A stretch of DNA of 64,000 nt. Origin: Mariniphaga sp041687215 (lineage in GTDB: Bacteria > Bacteroidota > Bacteroidia > Bacteroidales > Prolixibacteraceae). Shown here one piece after another: positions 8,706 to 17,782 of this stretch (position 1 is its first letter; the number at the start of each line of letters is the position of its first letter). The stretch lies in the NCBI RefSeq assembly GCF_041687215.1, contig NZ_JAWLCI010000001.1, forward strand, positions 124,001-188,000, in the 5' to 3' direction. A program made the position numbers and the translations under genes. The notes beneath the pieces were generated by a model, which saw only the letters and a list, made by a program, of their open reading frames with translations, made no database searches and was not told the origin of the DNA.

Positions 8706-9884
8706 ATGAGCCAATCTTTACAAACCGCAGTAAAAATACTTGTAGTGGATGACGAAACCGATATGGAGCCGATGATCCGGCAGAAATTCCGTCGCCATAT
8801 TCGTGAAAATACGTTTGATTTTGAATTTGCTTCGAATGGTTTGGAGGCACTTGAAAAAATTATGGAATTCCCTGAAATTGGCATTGTGCTTTCCGATATT
8901 AATATGCCGGAAATGGACGGGCTTACGTTGCTTAACAAGTTAAAAGATTTAAATAATCCGGGATTGAAAACGGTTATGGTTTCTGCATACGGCGATATGG
9001 ACAATATACGGACTGCCATGAACCGCGGCGCTTTCGATTTTATTACCAAGCCGGTAAATTTTGACGATCTGGAAATAACCATCAAAAAAACTATTGGAGA
9101 AATTATTTCTGTCCGACGCTGGCTGACCGAACACGATCAACTGGTTTCGATACAACACGACCTCAATATTTCGCGTGAAATTCAGCAGGCCATTCTGCCC
9201 AAAAAATTTCCGCCATTTCCCCACGAACCAAATTTTGATATTTATGCCTCTATGGTTCCGGCAAATGAAGTGGGAGGCGATTTCTACGATTTTTTCCTGA
9301 TTGATAAAAATCGCCTTGGATTTGTAATTGGCGATGTTTCGGGCAAGGGAATTTCGGCGGCTATTTTTATGGCTGTCAGCCGCACCCTGATTCGCGCTAC
9401 CGGGCTTAAAGGCGATTCGGTGGGTGAATGTTTACGCTATGTAAATAATCTCCTCTGCAAAGAGAGTGTTTCATCGATGTTTGTTACTGTGTTTTACGGA
9501 ATTCTGAACACACAAACCGGCGAAGTTGACTATGTGAACGCCGGGCACAATCCTCCCTATATTCTCTCATCAAATGGAATAAAAAAGGTTGAAATGACGG
9601 ATGGCCTGGCGCTTGGGGTTTTGGATGATTTTAGCTTCAACTCGAAAAAGTTACACCTGAAACAAGGCGACCAGCTTTTGCTTTATACGGATGGTGTTGT
9701 TGAAGCTATTGACCTGGATGAAAAAGCTTACGGAGAAGAAAAATTCGAAAATTTTCTGCATGAAAACCTGAACCACCCGGTTGAAACCATTATAAAAAAG
9801 TCTTTTGCCGATGTTAATGATTTTGTAAACGGCGCCCCGCAATCGGATGATATTACGCTACTAGGTATAACGTTTAATGGATAG
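8706..9884 (+). CDS. Receiver-PP2C fusion: RsbU/SpoIIE-type serine phosphatase
   Basis: This 392-residue protein has an N-terminal REC domain (acidic pair D15-D16, phosphoacceptor D64, TKP lysine) joined by a helical linker to a SpoIIE/PP2C phosphatase. The metal-binding signatures are visible: EVGGDFYD, IGDVSGKG, AGHNPPY, DGVVEA and DDITLL. Such proteins dephosphorylate STAS-domain antagonists when the receiver is phosphorylated. The STAS/RsbW pair at 3586-4345 is the obvious substrate module, and the surrounding histidine kinases are candidate phosphodonors. It is the only plus-strand gene in the first 30 kb and is transcribed away from the lipoprotein gene. A near-consensus -7 element (TAAATTTT, 8694-8701) lies just before the ATG. 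Confidence 0.93.
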   Translation: MSQSLQTAVKILVVDDETDMEPMIRQKFRRHIRENTFDFEFASNGLEALEKIMEFPEIGIVLSDINMPEMDGLTLLNKLKDLNNPGLKTVMVSAYGDMDNIRTAMNRGAFDFITKPVNFDDLEITIKKTIGEIISVRRWLTEHDQLVSIQHDLNISREIQQAILPKKFPPFPHEPNFDIYASMVPANEVGGDFYDFFLIDKNRLGFVIGDVSGKGISAAIFMAVSRTLIRATGLKGDSVGECLRYVNNLLCKESVSSMFVTVFYGILNTQTGEVDYVNAGHNPPYILSSNGIKKVEMTDGLALGVLDDFSFNSKKLHLKQGDQLLLYTDGVVEAIDLDEKAYGEEKFENFLHENLNHPVETIIKKSFADVNDFVNGAPQSDDITLLGITFNG

Positions 9885-9898
9885 GAAATTCACAATTA

Positions 9899-11941
9899 CT
9901 ATGCAGGCAATAACACTGTAAACACAGTTCCTTCTCCCTCCTTCGTTTCTACTTTCAACTCCCCACCATGCGCTTTTACAATATCGTAACTCAAACTCAA
10001 TCCCAATCCGGTTCCTTGACCAGTGGGTTTTGTGGTGAAGAAGGGCTGGAAGATTTTGTCTTTGATTTCGGGAGGAATGCCGGGGCCGTTGTCTTTTACG
10101 GAAATCAAACAAGCCCCCCTCGGTCCCCCCGAAGGGGGGAGGTAGGAAGAAGTCTTCACAGTTACCAGTGGTATATAATTAGTTTGGGCGTTCTGGATCC
10201 CCCCTTCGGGGGGTTGGGGGATCAATTCTTTGGCTCTCTTGTCAACCGCATAAAACGCGTTGTTTATCAAATTCAGCAAAACCCTGCCAATATCCTGCGG
10301 AACAACATTGATTTTGGAAAGATTGGGGTCCAAGTCAGTTTTGAATTCTGCATTAAACGATTTGTCTTTTGCCCGAAAACCGTGGTAGGAGAGTCGAAGG
10401 TATTCATCGCACAAGGTATTGATATCTACTGGTTCTTTATGCCCGCTGCTTCCCCGGCTGTGGAGCAGCATGCCTTTTACAATGGATTCGGCCCGTTTTC
10501 CGTGGTGGATGATTTTGCTTTCATTCTCTTTCAAATCATTCAGAATTGATTTTACTTCCGGATTATTTCCTTTTTCATTTTCATCCAATGCTTCATCAAT
10601 TAATTCAGTATTGACTTCACTGAAGTTATTTACAAAATTGAGCGGGTTCTGTATTTCATGGGCAATTCCGGCAGTGAGTTCACCGAGTGAAGCCATTTTT
10701 TCGGATTGAATAAGTTGGGCCTGGGTGGCTTTTAAATGGGTAAGCGTGGTTTCTACTTTCTTTTTTTGTTCCTGAAGGAGGACATTTGCCTTTTGTTTGT
10801 TTTTAATGTTCCTGTAGAACATATACAATAATACAAATGTTGAAAATAAAATACCGGCAATGGTTATTAACAACCATCGCTGATTCTGTTTTTGCTGGTT
10901 GAGCAGATCCACTTCAATTTGCTTTTGAGAAACCTCGAAATCAGTGCGAAGATTAGCTATACTCTGCACTGTTTTGATGTTATTTATGCTGTCTCTGTAA
11001 ATGATGTAATTTTTGTAGTATTTATAAGATTCTGCAGGGTCTCCGGATCGTTCATAAAGTTCTGAAAGTTTCAGGTTGGCATCCCGGATTTGTTCTTTCA
11101 GTCCATATTGCCGGGCAAGTGTCAGGCTTTTTATTGCATAATTTAATGCAGCACGTTCATCTCCTTTATCAATATAAATATCGGCCAAAGAAATAAGATA
11201 AACACAGATGGGATAATAGTCTTCCATTTCTTCCAGTATCTCAATAGCTTCTGTGATATTCTTTTCAGCTAGATTGCTTTCTCCGGTATTGGCGTAAACC
11301 ATTCCTATATTACCAATATTGTATGCCTTCCCGATTAAGTAATTGAGCTTTTCAAATATGATTCCCGATTCCTTGAAATAAATATAAGCAGTATCGTAAA
11401 TTTGATTATTCATAAAATCTTCGCCGGCATTTAAAATTAATGATGCCAAAGCAATAGAGTCATTTGATTCTCTTAGTATAGCAATTCCTTTACTATAATA
11501 AAGCCGTGCATTGGGATGATTATTTGAAATAGAGTAAATATCGGCAATGGCTCCATAGGCACTGCCTTCACCCTTCGCATTTTTGTCTAACCGGGCAATT
11601 TCTGCACTTTTAATATAGGCTTGCAGTGCTTCTTCCAAATCGCCAAATAATCTTTTTTTGTTTCCTTTTTGAAAATAACCGCTATGCAGATATTTATTAT
11701 TTCCGGTTTTTAGGGCCAGATTTATTAATTCCTCCGCATATTTTAAAGACAAGTTCAGATCCTTTACCTCATGGAAGGATAATTGCCTAAGTAGCTCTAA
11801 CCTGACCGTATCATTTAACATACCCTCATTATAAATGATCTTCAGGCTGTCTGCCACTTTTTGATCCTGGCTGTAAACAGCAGGAAAAATAAGACACAAA
11901 AAATTTATCAGCAAAAAACAAACTTTTCCTTTAAGCAACAT
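9899..11941 (-). CDS. TPR-sensor histidine kinase
   Basis: This 680-residue protein has a signal peptide (residues 1-24), a series of tetratricopeptide-like helical repeats at about 40-325, one transmembrane helix near 350-372, a short coiled coil, HisKA with H428 and HATPase_c. TPR ectodomains usually bind peptides or proteins in the periplasm. Between the N box and the G1 box lie two in-frame copies of a G/C-run palindrome, encoding PQPPEGG and LPPSGGPRGA. The gene converges with the receiver-PP2C gene, with 14 bases between the stops. A 108-residue unknown gene lies just upstream. No receiver or HTH domain is attached. Confidence 0.92.
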   Translation of the reverse strand: MLLKGKVCFLLINFLCLIFPAVYSQDQKVADSLKIIYNEGMLNDTVRLELLRQLSFHEVKDLNLSLKYAEELINLALKTGNNKYLHSGYFQKGNKKRLFGDLEEALQAYIKSAEIARLDKNAKGEGSAYGAIADIYSISNNHPNARLYYSKGIAILRESNDSIALASLILNAGEDFMNNQIYDTAYIYFKESGIIFEKLNYLIGKAYNIGNIGMVYANTGESNLAEKNITEAIEILEEMEDYYPICVYLISLADIYIDKGDERAALNYAIKSLTLARQYGLKEQIRDANLKLSELYERSGDPAESYKYYKNYIIYRDSINNIKTVQSIANLRTDFEVSQKQIEVDLLNQQKQNQRWLLITIAGILFSTFVLLYMFYRNIKNKQKANVLLQEQKKKVETTLTHLKATQAQLIQSEKMASLGELTAGIAHEIQNPLNFVNNFSEVNTELIDEALDENEKGNNPEVKSILNDLKENESKIIHHGKRAESIVKGMLLHSRGSSGHKEPVDINTLCDEYLRLSYHGFRAKDKSFNAEFKTDLDPNLSKINVVPQDIGRVLLNLINNAFYAVDKRAKELIPQPPEGGIQNAQTNYIPLVTVKTSSYLPPSGGPRGACLISVKDNGPGIPPEIKDKIFQPFFTTKPTGQGTGLGLSLSYDIVKAHGGELKVETKEGEGTVFTVLLPA
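10112..10145 (-). repeat. In-frame palindromic repeat, copy A, in the TPR kinase
   Basis: On the minus strand this reads CCTCC, a CCCCTTCGGGGGG hairpin core, a short spacer and a second G run. It encodes YLPPSGGPRGA in the turn before the strand leading to the DNGPGIP box. The same architecture occurs in three other kinases here and between genes at 50446, 51131 and 52314. Confidence 0.8.
10196..10223 (+). repeat. In-frame palindromic repeat, copy B, in the TPR kinase
   Basis: This copy is inverted relative to copy A: the plus strand reads GATCCCCCCTTCGGGGGG, then TT, then GGGGG. On the coding strand it encodes PQPPEGGI right after the N-box helix. About 50 bases separate it from copy A. Confidence 0.8.
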
Positions 11942-11962
11942 GGAAATATTATTTGAATAAAT

Positions 11963-12289
11963 TTACCTGGAAAAAACCTGGATTCTTGGATCCTTAGATT
12001 TGAAAACTGGATTTTGTTGAGTTCCAACATTACAAGTTATATCATAATCCCATGCGCCTTCAGCCGAACTATTAATTGTCCCCTTAAAATTCACTCCATT
12101 CTGTTGTGGAGGATTTGCCCAAAATTCTTCTGTTGTTTTGGGAGAAGAAGTTTTTTTTGTTACACTGGTAATGGAATGAACACCAGTACCAGGATGCCAG
12201 ATTATTTGTTCACTGCGACTTGCATTAGTATGTCCGTTATCAGACAATATTAATTCCACACCATCATAAGAAACTGTAATTGTTGCCAT
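11963..12289 (-). CDS. Small beta-rich protein of unknown function
   Basis: This 108-residue protein has no signal peptide or membrane segment. Alternating hydrophobic and polar stretches (ITVSYDGVELIL, GAWDYDITCNV, DPRIQVF) suggest a small beta-sandwich. I do not recognise the family. It lies between two kinase genes on the same strand: 22 bases before the start of the TPR kinase and 143 bases after the end of the 7TM kinase. Its last codons run through GATCCAAGAATCCAGG, which resembles the short repeated oligomers seen in Bacteroidota genomes, so its C-terminus may be repeat-derived. A role as a ligand or partner of a neighbouring sensor is possible but unsupported. Confidence 0.65.
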   Translation of the reverse strand: MATITVSYDGVELILSDNGHTNASRSEQIIWHPGTGVHSITSVTKKTSSPKTTEEFWANPPQQNGVNFKGTINSSAEGAWDYDITCNVGTQQNPVFKSKDPRIQVFSR

Positions 12290-12432
12290 ACTATTATCTT
12301 TTAAAATTATAATGAAAAATTATTTTTTATAAATTTCTCTTCTTCCTATTCTTACGAAGTAGAATTTTTAAGACTATTAAATTTAAACAAAAAAAATACT
12401 CTCAACGTACTCCGATAATAATTTCACCATGC

Positions 12433-14568
12433 TTATGCAGGCAATATGATTGTAAATTCAGTTCCCGTCTGTTCGCCGGGCAGGCCATCACTTTCCCCTT
12501 CCGAACCGGCACGTGCAGGTTTAGTTTCCACCTTTATCTCTCCACCGTGTGCTTTCACAATATCATAAGCTAAACTCAGCCCCAAACCAGTACCTTGCCC
12601 GGTTGGCTTCGTTGTGAAGAAGGGCTGGAAGATTTTATCTTTGATGTGCTCAGGGATTCCGGGGCCGTTGTCCTGCACGCGGATTTCGACACCACCCTTG
12701 CCACTGTCAACTGACGGAGAATAACTCGTTACAACTTTCACAGTTGGTTTGTAATTTTCGTTCTTCGAAGTTTCGGCTTCTTTCGATACGGCGTAAAAAG
12801 CATTATTGATAAAGTTCAGCAACACCCGCCCGATATCCTGAGGAACCACTTCGATTTTGGGTAACGATTCATCGGCTTCCAGTTTGAAGTCGGCATTGAA
12901 CGATTTGTCTTTTGCCCGGAAACCGTGGTAACTCAGGCGCAAATATTCATCACACAGGGCATTGATATCCACAGTTTCTTTATGGCCGCTGCTTCCCCGG
13001 CTGTGGAGCAACATTCCTTTTACAATGGATTCGGCCCGTTTACCGTGATGGTGGATTTTTTGTCCGTTTTCTTTGATGTCTTTTGCAATTGCTTTTATTT
13101 GTTCCAGATTCCCATTTTCAATTTCCTCATCCATTTCATCTATTAATTCAGAATTGACTTCCGAGAAGTTATTTACAAAGTTCAGCGGATTCTGAATCTC
13201 GTGGGCAATTCCGGCGGTGAGCTGACCGAGACTTGCCAGTTTTTCGGATTGGATGAGCTGTGTTTGCGTACTTCGCAAATTTTCAAATGATTGATTCAGT
13301 TCGCGGGTTCTTTCTTTTACTTTTTGCTCGAGGTTCGTGTAAAGGTCACGGAACCGGCTGGCCATAAACGCTGTAAGCCCAAGCGGAATGGAGCCGTAAA
13401 TCAAGTAATATAAAAGCGAACTGAAACTACCAATACTGTAATTTTGAGAAAATCTGGAATAAAAAATATAAGTAAATCCACTTAAAATCAGGCATGAAAA
13501 TGCTCCTGCAATAATCCATACACCTTTTTGTTTGTTTCTCCAAGCCTTTATCAATACTTGGTAAGACAAAAACAGGATGCCGCATATTAAAACAAATGCA
13601 ATAGGGATGTTTATATCAGGGCCTGAAAGAATGAAATTTGCCAAAGCCAAAACCGGGAACAGCCAAATCAAAATTTTGTGAATAAGTCTTGGTTTCTGGT
13701 TAAACATGGAACTTATTGTAAAGGGAATCATCGAAAGGGCTGCCATAATTAAGACGATGAATGGAATTCGTTTAAAAAGCATCGTATACAGAATATCAAG
13801 TTCAAACAATAAGCCACCCCAGCCTACAATGACATGTAAAAACAACAAAAATGCCAATATGGTAATGTATAAGTTTGACCGGTCAGCCGGAAACAAAAGA
13901 AATAAAAGTGAATGCAACAAAACAACCAGCAACAGCATCGTAGCCAGTATGTAAAATTCCCGGATAGCATCTCTGGCCCTTGCACTTGTCATATTTTTCC
14001 CATAATCTGTAGTCAATGCGATACTAAACCCAAATCTGCCTGCATCCATTTTAACCAGTCTATTATATTGTTGTCCTTTGTGATACGAAAACCTTACAGC
14101 CAGAACATGTGAATCGCCAGGTTGCAAAATCACGAAAGAATAATACTCATTTGGGGGCCTTACATGTTTTTCGTTTTCAGGGTCTGTCGAAAATACACCA
14201 TACTTATGAACCAGCTTGCCATCCAGATAAATCTCTGCCGAGCCTAATGTATAAAAAAACAAATGCGTGGTCATTGCATAAACCGAGGAATCAGCAGCAA
14301 ACCGGTAGCGAAACCAGCCATACCCATCCCACAAGGAATCAGCAATAGGTTCTGTTAAGCCTGATGGTCTGTAAAATATCCAGTTGCTGTCGTCAAAATC
14401 CGGATTGGCCCAGCTCAGGTCATCACCCGAATGAAAACGCCAGCCGTTCCGTCCACCAAGTTCTATAATACCTTTGTTATCAAATAATGAGTCACTTGCA
14501 ACGAACAGCCTGTCAGACTGGGTTGCAGGGCTGATGTTTAACATCAAAAACAACAGGATATTCAACAT
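12433..14568 (-). CDS. 7TM histidine kinase with galactose-binding-like ectodomain
   Basis: This 711-residue kinase starts with a signal sequence and a periplasmic domain of about 170 residues. That domain's W-x-DFDDSNW pattern resembles the jelly-roll galactose-binding fold. Seven hydrophobic helices follow (about 203-405), giving a 7TMR-DISM-like layout, then a coiled coil, HisKA with H456 and HATPase_c. A carbohydrate or small polar molecule is a reasonable guess for the signal. The C-terminal beta-hairpin contains an extra stretch of about 18 residues rich in Gly, Glu and Pro (DNA 12466-12519) that paralogues lack. The gene is separated by 216 bases from the kinase upstream, so it may have its own promoter. 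Confidence 0.9.
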   Translation of the reverse strand: MLNILLFLMLNISPATQSDRLFVASDSLFDNKGIIELGGRNGWRFHSGDDLSWANPDFDDSNWIFYRPSGLTEPIADSLWDGYGWFRYRFAADSSVYAMTTHLFFYTLGSAEIYLDGKLVHKYGVFSTDPENEKHVRPPNEYYSFVILQPGDSHVLAVRFSYHKGQQYNRLVKMDAGRFGFSIALTTDYGKNMTSARARDAIREFYILATMLLLVVLLHSLLFLLFPADRSNLYITILAFLLFLHVIVGWGGLLFELDILYTMLFKRIPFIVLIMAALSMIPFTISSMFNQKPRLIHKILIWLFPVLALANFILSGPDINIPIAFVLICGILFLSYQVLIKAWRNKQKGVWIIAGAFSCLILSGFTYIFYSRFSQNYSIGSFSSLLYYLIYGSIPLGLTAFMASRFRDLYTNLEQKVKERTRELNQSFENLRSTQTQLIQSEKLASLGQLTAGIAHEIQNPLNFVNNFSEVNSELIDEMDEEIENGNLEQIKAIAKDIKENGQKIHHHGKRAESIVKGMLLHSRGSSGHKETVDINALCDEYLRLSYHGFRAKDKSFNADFKLEADESLPKIEVVPQDIGRVLLNFINNAFYAVSKEAETSKNENYKPTVKVVTSYSPSVDSGKGGVEIRVQDNGPGIPEHIKDKIFQPFFTTKPTGQGTGLGLSLAYDIVKAHGGEIKVETKPARAGSEGESDGLPGEQTGTEFTIILPA

Positions 14569-14784
14569 AATGCAAGTTCTTGGTTAGTTTTCGAATCAAA
14601 AAATCCAGCACGTACATAAATAACATATTATTAGAAGTTTACGCACTTTTGATTTTTCCTTAAACAAGTTAAGGATTATATTTGGGATTTGAACCTTTGT
14701 GACACAAAAAACAATGTACCGATACAATTTTCATATGCCTCCGAAAGGTGTAAAGCACTCAACAATAAACGCTTCAGTCAATGT

Positions 14785-17778
14785 TTATTTCAGATTGTTG
14801 TAAGGCAGGATGATTTTAAATTCGGAGCCCTTACCCTGAACACTGTCAATTTGTATTTCTCCGCCATGCGCTTTTACAATATCGTAACTCAAACTTAATC
14901 CCAACCCGGTTCCCTGTCCGGTGGGTTTGGTGGTGAAAAATGGCTGGAAAATTTTATCTTTTATGTTTTCAGGTATTCCATTGCCGTTGTCTGTAACTTT
15001 AACTTCCAGTTTGTCGCCAATTTTGGCGGTGCTTACTGAAACGGTTGGATTATATCCATCTTCTCCTTTTTTGCTCCGCTCATTTACGGCATAAAACGCA
15101 TTGTTAATCAGGTTCAGCAAAACCCTCCCAATATCCTGCGGGATGACGTTGATTTTTGGAAGATTAGGATCAAAATCGGTTTTAAACTCAGCGTTAAAGC
15201 TTTTATCCTTTGCATGCAGACCGTGAAAACTCAAACGTAAATACTCATCTGCCAGAGCGTTGATATCGGTTGGTTCTTTTTGCCCTGAACTCGTGCGAGA
15301 ATGTTGCAACATTCCTTTTACAATGTCGGCGGCGCGATTGCCGTGGTGGTTAATTTTGTCGAGGTTTTGTTTAACATCGCCTGCAATCTCCTTTGCCAAC
15401 TGTACATTGCCAACTGCCAGCTCATCATTCATTTCGCCAATCAGCTCTTTACTCAGTTCACTGAAATTATTTACAAAGTTGAGCGGATTCTGGATTTCGT
15501 GGGCAATGCCGGCAGTGAGTTCGCCGAGACTGGCCATTTTTTCTGCATGGATGAGTTGGTCCTGGGTTGATTTAAGTTCGGTTAACGTTTTTTCAATTTG
15601 GTTTTTAGCTTCTTCGAGTTGCCTGAAATCTTCATAACGGGCGTATGCAATTGAAAATGATTCGGCCAAAGATTTTACCAGTTGCAGTTCTTCAGGCTCC
15701 AGCGGTGTAGTGTTGCCCACATACAACATTCCCTGTTTAAAAGGAACAAAATGCAGGTCGAGCGATTCCGGTGGTTTGGAAGCTCCCTGGTAAGTTACCT
15801 GGTTCTGTACCTGTCCCAGTTCAATCATCGATTTCATCCAGTCAATAAACTCCTGTTTGTTCCAATGTGATTTAAAAATAATTCCCCTGCGCCAGTGGTC
15901 AACGGTATTTACCGCCAGTTTGCTGGAATGAAAAGATAAATCGAGGGCGGCAAGTGAATGTCCGTCGGGCGTTGAAAGGTAAACCTGAATTTGTTCAGTT
16001 TCTTCGTTCATGATAAAAACACCGCAACGTAAAAAAGGCACACCCAAAACAGTAAGTTCGTGCCAAATGATTGGGGTGATTCGCTGAAGATCGTCAACTG
16101 TCCGCATGGAAGCAATTTCGGCACGGACCCTGTCAAGGGAAGCCCGCCTCACTGCTTCGCGTGCATTGGCTTCTGCATCTTTTAAATCTTTGTACCGTTT
16201 GTAGGTGAGACTCAGTACCGTAGTGAATTTGCGGTAAATATTCAATTCATCCTCTTTCATTTCCTTTTCGGTCCAGGCATAAACGCCACCTTCCGGAAAG
16301 AAAAAAAAGTAACCAAACTGGACAGAATCATTCGGATATTCAGGGAAATCCATTTGCGGTTTTAAAATCTGATTGTACTCTTTTATTTCGTTTCCACGTA
16401 ATACAGGGTGAAATTCCTTTTGCAGGCACCAGTTGTCATAAACTCCGTCCAGCACCCAGTGTCCTTCCATTTTCAATTTCCCGATAATCTCAATGGAATT
16501 TCCCTGTTCCACGGTGTTCATGGTAGAAAGTTCGGCAAGCCGGTTTTTTTGCAACAGGCCCACGCCGCATCTGCGGGGTGTGATGCTAAACTGCTCCAGT
16601 TCGCGGTAAAAAGTGCCAATGGTGGCGTTTAAATCTTCTGAACTGTGCATCGACATTGCCTTGCTTCGTACCCTTTCCAAAGCCGCTTCAATCTGTGCTT
16701 CCCGGGCTTGTACTTCTGCTTTTTGGAGATCGAGGAAGCGGGTGTAAGCCTGCTCAAAAACTTTTCCGAATCGTTTGAAAATTCCCTCTTCTTCCCTGGT
16801 AAATTCCTTGAGTTCATAACGGTGAAAAACCAAAAAGGAATTTTTAGAAACTACAACAGCTCTAATCAATGCAGGTGATTGATATATAAATTCCTGTCTT
16901 TCTTTAGGAATCTTTCCAAAATCGGAGTATTTGAACAAAAGCCTGAAATAATTGTTTTTTTCAGCCTTTGAATAATTTTCAGTATAAAAATCAACATTTT
17001 TTTGCAAAGCATTATAAACTCTTTTTGTAAGGGGATGTTCCAAATACGGAATATGAAATTTTTCCAGATAATTTTGTCCTTTTCTTGCATACCAAACATT
17101 TACACTTTTTTCAGAATTGGCAAAATCAGTTACTATTTGCGAACCATTTACTTCTATGCCCAACCCGGCTATTTCCTTGTCAAGAAGACGAACAACTTCA
17201 ACCAGTTCTTCACTATTGTTCATTCCCATTGAACAGGCCCGAACTCTTTCAAGAGCCGCTTCAATTTCCAATTCGCGGTTTTGTATTGTTAGCTCAGCTG
17301 TTTTTTCGTCCACCAGCTTTTGCAGTTGTTCATTTTTTTGTTTCCATTCGCTTAAATGCCAGGTATCTTCTTCTGTTTCAACTGCCTTAGAACCGTGCAA
17401 ATGGACCAGTTTCCATCCATTTTCGCGAAACTCAAAAACCGAAGAAAGTCGCACTGAGAGAACATTTTTTGTTTCATTAACTATCATCGAAATTTCAAAT
17501 TCATCCATATAAATGGCGGTATCTTCATCAGGGCTTATTCTGCGTTTCACCGGCATTAAACTGAATTGCATATCAAGATCAACACCCTGTTCCCTCTGGT
17601 CGATGACAATTTTTTTCAATCTGTTTAATTCAAGAATCTTCTCATCCACGGTGGTCCCGTAACCTGTAACATCATTAACGACTATTTCACTGATTCTCTC
17701 AACCGGGAAATCATACAACATCAGTTTGATGTATTCATCGTATGCCTTGTTTAGCATTTGCGTCTTTTTTGTATTCAT
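14785..17778 (-). CDS. Soluble histidine kinase with SnoaL-like domain and three GAF-like repeats
   Basis: This 997-residue protein has no signal peptide or clear TM segment, so it should be cytoplasmic. Residues 1-130 resemble a SnoaL/NTF2-like domain (FEFRENGWKLVHLHGS is the typical C-terminal strand pair). Then come three GAF-like units of about 190 residues, each introduced by a helix of the type EAALERVR-x-MS. After a coiled coil follow HisKA with H760 and HATPase_c. The segment just after the HisKA site (ELAVGNVQLAKEI) is built on a TTGGCAG-type oligomer repeat shared with the kinase at 24828. It is the last gene of a seven-gene colinear run and lies 4 bases from the propeller kinase upstream. 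Confidence 0.9.
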   Translation of the reverse strand: MNTKKTQMLNKAYDEYIKLMLYDFPVERISEIVVNDVTGYGTTVDEKILELNRLKKIVIDQREQGVDLDMQFSLMPVKRRISPDEDTAIYMDEFEISMIVNETKNVLSVRLSSVFEFRENGWKLVHLHGSKAVETEEDTWHLSEWKQKNEQLQKLVDEKTAELTIQNRELEIEAALERVRACSMGMNNSEELVEVVRLLDKEIAGLGIEVNGSQIVTDFANSEKSVNVWYARKGQNYLEKFHIPYLEHPLTKRVYNALQKNVDFYTENYSKAEKNNYFRLLFKYSDFGKIPKERQEFIYQSPALIRAVVVSKNSFLVFHRYELKEFTREEEGIFKRFGKVFEQAYTRFLDLQKAEVQAREAQIEAALERVRSKAMSMHSSEDLNATIGTFYRELEQFSITPRRCGVGLLQKNRLAELSTMNTVEQGNSIEIIGKLKMEGHWVLDGVYDNWCLQKEFHPVLRGNEIKEYNQILKPQMDFPEYPNDSVQFGYFFFFPEGGVYAWTEKEMKEDELNIYRKFTTVLSLTYKRYKDLKDAEANAREAVRRASLDRVRAEIASMRTVDDLQRITPIIWHELTVLGVPFLRCGVFIMNEETEQIQVYLSTPDGHSLAALDLSFHSSKLAVNTVDHWRRGIIFKSHWNKQEFIDWMKSMIELGQVQNQVTYQGASKPPESLDLHFVPFKQGMLYVGNTTPLEPEELQLVKSLAESFSIAYARYEDFRQLEEAKNQIEKTLTELKSTQDQLIHAEKMASLGELTAGIAHEIQNPLNFVNNFSELSKELIGEMNDELAVGNVQLAKEIAGDVKQNLDKINHHGNRAADIVKGMLQHSRTSSGQKEPTDINALADEYLRLSFHGLHAKDKSFNAEFKTDFDPNLPKINVIPQDIGRVLLNLINNAFYAVNERSKKGEDGYNPTVSVSTAKIGDKLEVKVTDNGNGIPENIKDKIFQPFFTTKPTGQGTGLGLSLSYDIVKAHGGEIQIDSVQGKGSEFKIILPYNNLK
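15393..15420 (-). repeat. TTGGCAG-type oligomer repeat in the SnoaL/GAF kinase
   Basis: The minus strand repeats the units TTGGCAG and TTGGCAA, encoding part of ELAVGNVQLAKE between the two HisKA helices and the ATPase. A closely similar tract is present at the same protein position in the kinase at 24828-25955. Tracts of this kind occur dispersed in Bacteroidota genomes to my knowledge. Confidence 0.6.
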
Positions 17779-17782
17779 GTTT

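Noticed and set aside
8510..9085. 191-codon open frame on the minus strand overlapping the receiver-PP2C gene start
   Set aside because: It is antisense to a clear REC-PP2C protein, has no recognisable motif and has a low-complexity Ser/Ile/Phe composition.
14688..14702. GGGATTTGAACC, which looks like the T-arm of a tRNA on the minus strand
   Set aside because: The flanking bases cannot form a T-stem, and no acceptor, D or anticodon arms can be built around it.
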